From positions 1 through 11,249 of the forward strand of contig JAZNFW010000042.1 in the NCBI GenBank assembly GCA_045576175.1: a stretch of 11,249 nt of DNA. Reading direction: 5' to 3'. The DNA is from RGIG8748 sp045576175 (GTDB lineage Bacteria; Bacillota; Clostridia; UMGS1810). The notes under the pieces were generated by a model. The model was not told where the DNA came from. It saw only the letters and a list, made by a program, of their open reading frames with translations, and did no database searches. Position 1 is the stretch's first letter, and each line of letters begins with the position of its first letter. The translations under genes and the position numbers were made by a program. Shown one piece after another: positions 1 to 5,112 of the stretch.

Positions 1-9
1 AAAGATATA

Positions 10-41
10 TTTTGCAGCTTTTTAACTTTAAAAATGCAAAA
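10..41. repeat. AT-rich imperfect inverted repeat upstream of csp
   Basis: TTTTGCA at 10-16 is matched by TGCAAAA at 35-41, and the inner arms TTTTTAA (19-25) and TTAAAAA (28-34) also pair, with GC at 17-18 left bulged. It is almost all A and T and lies just upstream of the csp promoter. It could be an AT-rich upstream promoter element or the remnant of a weak terminator from a gene left of the window. No function is shown. Confidence 0.3.
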
Positions 42-57
42 AATCACATAAAAAAGA

Positions 58-86
58 TTGACAATTTATTCCGTATATGATAAAGT
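58..86 (+). promoter_or_regulatory. Predicted sigma-A promoter of the cold-shock gene
   Basis: A perfect -35 TTGACA (58-63) is followed after 17 bp by TAAAGT (81-86), which matches the -10 consensus at four of six bases and is preceded by TGA (78-80), an extended -10 element. The start point should be near 93, giving a leader of about 70 nt. The flanks are A/T rich. This is read from consensus only. Confidence 0.7.
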
Positions 87-94
87 AATATAAA

Positions 95-154
95 GATTGT
101 AAATATATACAATCCAATTTTTAGACAACGGTTGATAGCCGTAATTTAGGAGGT
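95..154 (+). promoter_or_regulatory. Structured 5' leader of csp with two hairpins and a strong SD
   Basis: Two stem-loops can be drawn in the predicted leader. GATTGT (95-100) pairs with ACAATC (109-114) around an A/T loop. ACGGTT (128-133) pairs with AGCCGT (137-142) around GAT, with one G-U pair. The second ends four bases before the Shine-Dalgarno TAGGAGGT (147-154), which is 8 nt from the ATG. Leaders of csp genes are known to fold differently with temperature, so a thermoregulatory role is possible, but no known RNA family is recognised here. Confidence 0.4.
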
Positions 155-162
155 ACGCAGCA

Positions 163-363
163 ATGCAAAAAGGTACAGTAAAATGGTTTAATGCCGAAAA
201 AGGTTATGGATTTATTGAGTGCGAAGACGGCGGCGATGTATTCGTTCACTTCTCAGCTATCAACATGGAAGGCTACAAGACACTTGCAGAAGGTGACGCT
301 GTAGAGTTTGATGTGATTGATGGTAATAAGGGTCCTCAGGCAGCTAATGTTGTTAAGGCGTAA
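163..363 (+). CDS. csp: Cold-shock protein, CspA/CspB family
   Basis: This 66-residue protein is a single cold-shock domain, the usual full length for the family. It is a small beta barrel that binds single-stranded RNA and DNA, melts mRNA secondary structure and acts as an RNA chaperone in the cytoplasm, during cold shock or constitutively. The two RNA-binding motifs are clear: RNP1 K-G-Y-G-F-I at residues 13-18 and RNP2 D-V-F-V-H-F at 25-30, with the N-terminal G-T-V-K-W-F-N strand typical of the family. The ATG has a near-perfect Shine-Dalgarno 8 nt upstream. The gene has its own promoter and is followed by a strong stem-loop, so it is probably mostly monocistronic. Which csp paralogue it is, and whether it is cold induced, cannot be told from sequence. 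Confidence 0.97.
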   Translation: MQKGTVKWFNAEKGYGFIECEDGGDVFVHFSAINMEGYKTLAEGDAVEFDVIDGNKGPQAANVVKA

Positions 364-377
364 GCACTTTGGATTTA

Positions 378-405
378 TTATATAAAATTTAGTTAATTCT
401 ATAAT
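378..405 (+). promoter_or_regulatory. Possible promoter for the RpiR-family regulator
   Basis: A perfect -10 hexamer TATAAT lies at 400-405 in the csp-rpiR gap. The only -35 candidate at normal spacing is poor (TTATAT, 378-383, 16 bp away). The start would fall near 412, exactly at the foot of the 411-440 stem-loop. The surrounding sequence is very A/T rich, so a chance match is possible. Confidence 0.4.
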
Positions 406-410
406 GCGAT

Positions 411-440
411 TAAACGCCTCTCCAACCGGGGAGGCGTTTA
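411..440 (+). terminator. Strong stem-loop between csp and the regulator (terminator or 5' mRNA hairpin)
   Basis: TAAACGCCTC (411-420) pairs perfectly with GAGGCGTTTA (431-440). T-C-C / G-G-G at 421-423 and 428-430 extends the stem to 13 bp, including one G-U, around a four-base loop. The GC-rich core and the T-T-T at the end of the 3' arm suggest an intrinsic terminator for csp, but the following A-A-A-A-T-T is a poor U tract. A TATAAT just upstream would put a transcription start at the base of the stem, so it may instead be, or also be, the 5' end structure of the next mRNA. Confidence 0.6.
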
Positions 441-460
441 AAATTAGAAGGAGAATTAAT

Positions 461-1333
461 ATGTCTGATTTTCAAAATATTTTTGAATATATCATCCCCG
501 AAGGCTTCAAAATGAGCAAAGGACAGAAAAAAATTGCAGAATACATTTCAAATCACTATGACAGTGCTGCATTTATGACTGCCGCAAAGCTTGGTGATGC
601 TGTGGGAGTGAGTGAATCAACTGTTGTCCGTTTTGCATCAGAACTAGGCTTTGACGGTTTTGCACAGTTTAAAAAAGCACTGGGCGACATAGTTAAAAAC
701 AAGCTTACCTCTGTACAAAAAATGGAAATAATTTCCTCCAAAATAGGTGATGAGGATGTACTCAAAAATGTTATGCTTTCAGATATAGAAAAGCTAAGGC
801 AGACCATATCTTCGGTAAACACTACAGATTTTGAACACGCAGTGGATATTCTTTTAAAAGCAAAAACTGTTTACATTCTGGGTGCAAGAACCTGCTTTTC
901 GCTTGCTTCGTTTTTGGAAGTCTATTTAAATATGCTTCTTGAGAACGTGAAGATAGCTACATCTAATTCTGCAAGTGATGTTTTTGAGCAGATGTATCGT
1001 ATAGGCAAAAACGATGCACTTATTGCAATAAGCTACCCCAGGTACTCTCAGCGCACCTTAAAAGGAGTTAAATTTGCCCACGAGAGAGGCGCAGATATTA
1101 TATCTATAACAGACAGTCCCACATCACCCATCGTGAGCTACTCGGAGTGTTCTCTTATAGCAGGTTGTGATATGAGCAGTATCGTTGATTCTCTTGTGGC
1201 ACCGCTTAGTCTTATAAACGCCCTTATTGTTGCTATAGCTATGCGCAACAAGGAGAGGACTGCTCGCACATTTGAATCTCTTGAAGATATATGGGATAAA
1301 TATAATGCATATCGAAATTCAGAGGATTCTTAA
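461..1333 (+). CDS. MurR/RpiR-family transcriptional regulator (HTH plus SIS domain)
   Basis: This 290-residue protein has the two-part architecture and length of the RpiR family. Residues about 5-80 form an N-terminal HTH_6 DNA-binding domain, with the helix-turn-helix around 41-72 (A-K-L-G-D-A-V-G-V-S-E-S-T-V-V-R-F). Residues about 128-265 form a SIS (sugar isomerase) domain that in relatives binds a phosphosugar effector. Its opening strand V-Y-I-L-G-A-R and the A-I-S-Y-P-R-Y-S-Q-R-T stretch (188-199) match that fold, although the sugar-binding loop G-A-R-T differs from the common G-x-G-x-S, so the ligand is not predicted. The start at 461 has AAGGAG at 448-453, 7 nt upstream. A longer start at 404 would have to be translated through the stem-loop and has no ribosome binding site. 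The flavoprotein gene follows 42 nt later and is probably co-transcribed. The target genes are unknown; no sugar operon is next to it. Confidence 0.93.
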   Translation: MSDFQNIFEYIIPEGFKMSKGQKKIAEYISNHYDSAAFMTAAKLGDAVGVSESTVVRFASELGFDGFAQFKKALGDIVKNKLTSVQKMEIISSKIGDEDVLKNVMLSDIEKLRQTISSVNTTDFEHAVDILLKAKTVYILGARTCFSLASFLEVYLNMLLENVKIATSNSASDVFEQMYRIGKNDALIAISYPRYSQRTLKGVKFAHERGADIISITDSPTSPIVSYSECSLIAGCDMSSIVDSLVAPLSLINALIVAIAMRNKERTARTFESLEDIWDKYNAYRNSEDS

Positions 1334-1375
1334 GCAGCACACATCTATTTAAGTCTGTGATACCCGGAGGATAAT

Positions 1376-2590
1376 ATGTCAGTTGTAGTAATCGGTGGAG
1401 GTCCCGCCGGAATGATGGCAGCGGCAATTGCTGCATCACGAGGCAAAAAAGTTGTCCTGCTCGAAAAGAATGCCACATTGGGTAGGAAGTTACTCATAAC
1501 AGGCAAAGGCAGATGCAATATAACCAATAATTGCGATATAAGTGAATTTATAAATAATGTTCCTGTAAACAGTAGTTTTTTATACAGTGCCTTCTATAGC
1601 TTTACAAACACGGACCTTATTGATATGCTTTCCAAGTTTGGCTTGGAAACCAAAGTGGAACGAGGCGGAAGAATTTTTCCTGTGTCGGATAGTGCTAATG
1701 ATGTTTTAAACACACTAAAGCGAATACTAAAAGCTTATGATGTAAAGGTAGTATCTGCTGAGGTAAAGGAAATCCGCATAACAGATGAGGGCAAACAGGT
1801 TATCGTAAAGGGAAACAAGATGGTTAGATGCTCATCTGTAATTATTGCTACAGGAGGACTTAGCTATCCTGCCACGGGCTCTACAGGTGATGGATACAAA
1901 TTTGCTAAACTACTTGGACACAGCGTAACAGAACTAAAGGCTTCGCTTGTACCACTGTCTGTCAAATCGCCTTATATACCTCGTCTTATGGGCTTGTCGC
2001 TTCGCAATATAGGTATCAAGGTATTTATGGACGGCAAGGAGATTTATTCGGATTTTGGCGAAATGCTTTTTACCCACTACGGAATGAGTGGTCCTGTGAT
2101 ATTGAGCGCAAGCTCGCATATGCGTGACTTTAAAAAGCATAAATACGAAATTTCCATAGACCTAAAGAGTGCACTCGATGAGGATACTCTCGATAAGAGA
2201 ATTTTGCGTGACTTTGATAAATCAAAAAATAAAATATTTGCAAATTCTCTTGGAGATCTTCTGCCCAAAAAACTCATACCCGTAATTATAGATGCAAGCG
2301 GTATTGACCCTCAAAAAAAGGTGAATGAAATAACTCGTCAGGAGCGCCTAGCTCTGGTTTCTCTTCTTAAGGAATTCCGCTTTTCTGTAGAGGGCCTGCG
2401 CCCCGTGGAAACTGCCATCATCACTTCGGGCGGTGTAAATGTAAAGGAAATCAACCCAAAAACTATGGAGTCAAAGCTGTGCCCTGGAGTGTTTTTTGCA
2501 GGAGAGGTTATAGATGTAGATGCCTATACAGGAGGCTTTAATCTTCAAATAGCCTTTTCTACAGGATACCTGGCAGGAAAAAATGCATAA
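1376..2590 (+). CDS. HI0933/BaiN-family NAD(P)/FAD-dependent oxidoreductase
   Basis: This 404-residue flavoprotein has the full family length. The N-terminus is an FAD-binding Rossmann fold with G-G-G-P-A-G at residues 7-12 and the acidic ribose-binding E30 at the end of the second strand. The family-specific signature G-R-K-L-L-I-T-G-K-G-R-C-N-I-T-N follows at 36-51. A second dinucleotide-type segment, I-I-A-T-G-G-L-S-Y-P-A-T-G-S-T-G-D-G, lies mid-protein, and the family ending G-E-V-I-D-V-D-A-Y-T-G-G-F-N starts at 376. Members are annotated as aminoacetone-oxidase-family FAD enzymes, and one clostridial member (BaiN) has been linked to bile-acid 7-alpha-dehydroxylation. The true substrate of most members is unknown and none is claimed here. 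GGAGG (1366-1370) lies 5 nt before the ATG. A stem-loop just after the stop probably ends the transcript. Confidence 0.93.
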   Translation: MSVVVIGGGPAGMMAAAIAASRGKKVVLLEKNATLGRKLLITGKGRCNITNNCDISEFINNVPVNSSFLYSAFYSFTNTDLIDMLSKFGLETKVERGGRIFPVSDSANDVLNTLKRILKAYDVKVVSAEVKEIRITDEGKQVIVKGNKMVRCSSVIIATGGLSYPATGSTGDGYKFAKLLGHSVTELKASLVPLSVKSPYIPRLMGLSLRNIGIKVFMDGKEIYSDFGEMLFTHYGMSGPVILSASSHMRDFKKHKYEISIDLKSALDEDTLDKRILRDFDKSKNKIFANSLGDLLPKKLIPVIIDASGIDPQKKVNEITRQERLALVSLLKEFRFSVEGLRPVETAIITSGGVNVKEINPKTMESKLCPGVFFAGEVIDVDAYTGGFNLQIAFSTGYLAGKNA

Positions 2591-2601
2591 ATTCTTACTA
2601 A

Positions 2602-2638
2602 AAGCCAATCATACCTATGGGTGATTGGCTTGAATTTT
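2602..2638 (+). terminator. Intrinsic terminator-like stem-loop after the flavoprotein gene
   Basis: AAGCCAATCA (2602-2611) is a perfect 10-bp match to TGATTGGCTT (2622-2631) around a 10-base loop. On the plus strand it is followed by GAATTTT, a modest U tract, 11 nt after the flavoprotein stop. Read on the minus strand the stem is followed by TTAGTAAGAATTT, so it could also stop leftward read-through from hemZ. The only upstream starts of the following ORF lie inside this hairpin. Confidence 0.65.
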
Positions 2639-3037
2639 AAAAAAACACTTGTTGTGGTTCTAGTTCCTTTTTTAGCCATCGTTTTTGTGCAGTGGGGTCT
2701 TTTGTACCCAAAAACAAGAGAACTTTTTACCGGCATTGAGACTAAGGAAGGAATAGCATACACTCCGCTTACAGAAACAAACACAAGATATATTGAACTT
2801 ACTTTGGAAGAAGGAACGCCCGAGGGCGAAATAATGATACTCTTCAATTCGAGGTGTGTTGCAAGATTTACTCAAAAAACCGTAATCGTACCTGTGGAAT
2901 GTGACGGTGTGTTTGAAATAATAAACGGCAACGATTATAACCTAACCGTTGCCGCCAGATGTGACAGTGCAGATATAACTCATATAAATAATGTCATCCC
3001 AAAAGGGATTCATACTTTGTGCTCCGTACATTTATAG
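2621..3037 (+). CDS. Hypothetical small membrane-anchored protein, start uncertain
   Basis: I do not recognise this protein. It is up to 138 residues with one strongly hydrophobic segment near the N-terminus (about residues 9-28: T-L-V-V-V-L-V-P-F-L-A-I-V-F-V) preceded by K-K, suggesting a signal anchor. The rest is soluble and rich in predicted beta strands, with three cysteines in the mature part (C-V-A, C-D-G and C-D-S contexts), so it would face the outside. There is no ATG. GTG (2621) and TTG (2630) are the candidate starts, both lie inside the 2602-2631 hairpin, and neither has a good ribosome binding site. The reading frame is the same as the preceding flavoprotein gene and stays open from its stop codon. 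Its 3' end overlaps the convergent hemZ by 6 bp, and a hemZ terminator lies within it. It may be a real but weakly expressed gene, a gene that lost its start, or chance. Confidence 0.55.
   Translation: MIGLNFKKTLVVVLVPFLAIVFVQWGLLYPKTRELFTGIETKEGIAYTPLTETNTRYIELTLEEGTPEGEIMILFNSRCVARFTQKTVIVPVECDGVFEIINGNDYNLTVAARCDSADITHINNVIPKGIHTLCSVHL
2916..2954 (-). terminator. Intrinsic terminator of the recJ-relA-MBL-hemZ operon
   Basis: Read leftward, CGGCAACG (2954-2947) pairs with CGTTGCCG (2933-2926). On the minus-strand RNA the loop adds G-U, U-A, U-A and A-U pairs, giving about 12 bp around a 5-base loop. The tail is TTTATTATTT (2925-2916). In the plus direction the tail is not U rich and the G-U becomes A-C, so it is directional. 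It starts 77 nt after the hemZ stop and lies inside the coding sequence of the convergent small ORF. Confidence 0.75.
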
Positions 3038-4474
3038 TGTATGGGGCATATTTTTAAGTATATCCTTTCTTGCAATCATCTCGTCAATTCTATTTATATA
3101 CTCCGAAACTTCCTTTACATTAAATATTCTGTCGATTTTTGAACCGTCAATTATTTTGGTGGAGCTTCCGGCACCAAGAGCATATATTGTCTGTACCTCT
3201 TCCATAATATATATGTTATAAAGGCACTCGTGCCCCTTATCGCAATAGCCCACATTTTCCAGGTTTCCAAGCATATTTTTCTGTCTGTACATATAGTAGG
3301 GGAGTTTATTAAGATTCATCATACACTCGTGTGCTTGAGCGAGCATATTATTTACGGTTTTGCTGGCAGTGGGTGTGTACATGGAGTATTTCTCGTCGAG
3401 GTATGAGCCGCGTTTTATAGACATTGTATGTACAGTTATGCTCTGGGGATTGAGTTTTTCCATTTCACGCAGGGTATGTTCAAAATCGTATTCTGTCTCT
3501 TCGGGCAAGCCTGCGATTAGGTCCGCATTTATATGAGAAAACCCGTGTTTTACCGCCATATCATATGTGCGTATGATATCTTCGGGAGTATGTCGTCTGC
3601 CGATTATATCGAGGGTTTTCTGATTCATAGTCTGCGGATTTATGCTTATTCGTGAAATTCCGTGGTTTCGTATTATCCTGAGCTTGTCATCGTTTATGGT
3701 GTCGGGTCTTCCGGCTTCCAATGTAAATTCTCGAATAGAAGACAAATCAAAGCATTCTTCCATAGTATTTAAAAGCCTTTCAAGCTGACTTTCATTAAGA
3801 CTTGTTGGAGTTCCGCCGCCAATATATACCGTATCAATCTTTAACATATTATTCCGTATTATTTCAGCTACAGCGTGCATTTCCTTACATAGTGCATCCA
3901 TATATTCTTCGGTCAATGCACCGGAAAATTTTATAGACTGCGATGTAAACGAGCAGTACAGACATCTGGTGGGGCAAAAAGGTATGCCTATGTACAGACT
4001 TATTGAATTTGGCAATATTGTGTCAATGAGCTTTTTCTCATTGTTTGCTACCTCTATGGCAAGATTGGATTTATCGGGGGAACACTCAAAATATGTGTCA
4101 AAATGTGACTTAATTTCGGATTTTGTCCTGCCCATACCGAGTAATTCTCTTACCATTTTGCTTGGTCTTATGCCTGTAATGAGCCCCCAGGGGAGTACAG
4201 TTCCCAGAGCTTCTTTAAAAACCTCGTTTATTGTCTTTTTTACATATATTTTATTCTCGCAGTCTGAATTTACACTAAATGAGTATATTTTGCTGTCCAA
4301 AGAGAGAGTAGCAGTGTAGGTATATATGTCTTTCTGTCGTACGACTTCCGAAATAATATAATCCCCGGACTTGGGGATTATATTGGAAACTTCGATTTTT
4401 ATTTTTGGGATATGTGCACTTATCATTTCGCGTGCGGCATATTCTTCACTATGATTTTTGAGAACGAGTATCAT
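3032..4474 (-). CDS. hemZ: HemZ-type radical SAM protein (coproporphyrinogen dehydrogenase family)
   Basis: This 480-residue protein belongs to the HemN/HemW/HemZ group of radical SAM enzymes, which use a 4Fe-4S cluster to cleave S-adenosylmethionine. It has the long N-terminal extension (about residues 1-155) that marks HemZ, including W-G-L-I-T-G-I-R-P-S-K at 96-106. The radical SAM core follows, with C167-x3-C171-x2-C174 in I-P-F-C-P-T-R-C-L-Y-C-S-F, then G-G-G-T-P-T at 219-224. HemN proteins have a further cysteine two residues after the third; here that place is F, as in HemW. Oxygen-independent coproporphyrinogen oxidation is therefore the family label rather than a proven activity, and no other haem gene is in the window. 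It is the last gene of the leftward operon. It starts 9 nt after the MBL gene stop, and its GAGGA site overlaps that TGA stop. Confidence 0.92.
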   Translation of the reverse strand: MILVLKNHSEEYAAREMISAHIPKIKIEVSNIIPKSGDYIISEVVRQKDIYTYTATLSLDSKIYSFSVNSDCENKIYVKKTINEVFKEALGTVLPWGLITGIRPSKMVRELLGMGRTKSEIKSHFDTYFECSPDKSNLAIEVANNEKKLIDTILPNSISLYIGIPFCPTRCLYCSFTSQSIKFSGALTEEYMDALCKEMHAVAEIIRNNMLKIDTVYIGGGTPTSLNESQLERLLNTMEECFDLSSIREFTLEAGRPDTINDDKLRIIRNHGISRISINPQTMNQKTLDIIGRRHTPEDIIRTYDMAVKHGFSHINADLIAGLPEETEYDFEHTLREMEKLNPQSITVHTMSIKRGSYLDEKYSMYTPTASKTVNNMLAQAHECMMNLNKLPYYMYRQKNMLGNLENVGYCDKGHECLYNIYIMEEVQTIYALGAGSSTKIIDGSKIDRIFNVKEVSEYINRIDEMIARKDILKNMPHTL

Positions 4475-4483
4475 TATAGTTCC

Positions 4484-5101
4484 TCACACAAATGGATTGT
4501 TTTTCATTTCTTTTCGGATTGAGGTAGTATTGCCGTGACCGGGATATACAATGGTCTCAGGGTCCAGAGTGTAGAGCTTGTTTTGAATCGAATGTCTTAT
4601 TTCCGTAAAGCTTCCTCCCGGAAAGTCTGTCCTGCCTATAGAATATTCAAAGAGTGTATCACCGCTAAAAAGAGCATTTCCTGCGAGAATACACATACTT
4701 CCTCTGGTGTGACCTGGAGTATGAATAAATCTTATTTGTGTACTTCCAAAAGGAAGAGTACTGGAGTCTCGTACAGTTATGTCAGCTTTAGTAACCGGCG
4801 AATTAATGCCAAACGGAGCACACATATTAAGGTGCGAATCGTTTAGTGCTAAAGAATCGTCCTCATGTATTATGACCGGCACATCAAAAGCCTTTTTAAT
4901 ATCATCGAGTGCACCAATATGGTCGGTGTGGGCGTGAGTTATTATGATGTATTTTAATGTAGAACCAGAGTCTTTTATGAGCTTTACAGCCATTTCCCCG
5001 TATGCACCGGGGTCTACAACAAACATTTCGCCAGAAGCTTCATCGGTAACCATATAAAAGTTTGCACCCAGCTCTCCAAGAGGAGCGGATTTAATAATCA
5101 T
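4484..5101 (-). CDS. MBL-fold metallo-hydrolase, glyoxalase II-like
   Basis: This 205-residue protein is a complete single-domain metallo-beta-lactamase fold. The binuclear metal site is intact: T-H-A-H-T-D-H gives H56, H58, D60 and H61, followed by H131 (H-T-P-G-H-T), D148 (F-S-G-D-T-L-F) and H189 (V-Y-P-G-H-G). The F-S-G-D-T-L-F-x-x-S-I-G-R-T-D-F stretch (145-160) is typical of the GloB/YcbL group of small hydrolases, which cleave thioesters such as hydroxyacyl-thiols. It lacks the long C-terminal helical domain of classical glutathione-dependent glyoxalase II, so the true substrate is uncertain. The gene lies between relA and hemZ, the usual clostridial position for this hydrolase. Its Shine-Dalgarno GAGGTG (5114-5109) overlaps the relA stop codon, which suggests translational coupling. 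Confidence 0.92.
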   Translation of the reverse strand: MIIKSAPLGELGANFYMVTDEASGEMFVVDPGAYGEMAVKLIKDSGSTLKYIIITHAHTDHIGALDDIKKAFDVPVIIHEDDSLALNDSHLNMCAPFGINSPVTKADITVRDSSTLPFGSTQIRFIHTPGHTRGSMCILAGNALFSGDTLFEYSIGRTDFPGGSFTEIRHSIQNKLYTLDPETIVYPGHGNTTSIRKEMKNNPFV

Positions 5102-5112
5102 AATATTTCACC

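Noticed and set aside
1..162. Riboswitch or tRNA in the region before csp
   Set aside because: There is no conserved riboswitch core and no cloverleaf, only a promoter and two small hairpins.
404..460. N-terminal extension of the RpiR-family regulator from an ATG at 404
   Set aside because: It has no ribosome binding site, runs through the 13-bp stem-loop and gives residues unlike the family. The ATG at 461 has AAGGAG 7 nt upstream.
1239..2277. Minus-strand open frames of 60-80 codons across the regulator and flavoprotein genes
   Set aside because: They are shadows of two well-supported genes, without start signals.
2588..2593. Programmed read-through of the flavoprotein TAA into the following frame
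   Set aside because: UAA is the strongest stop and no read-through signal is visible. The flavoprotein already has its full family length and normal C-terminus. The shared frame has a one-in-three chance.
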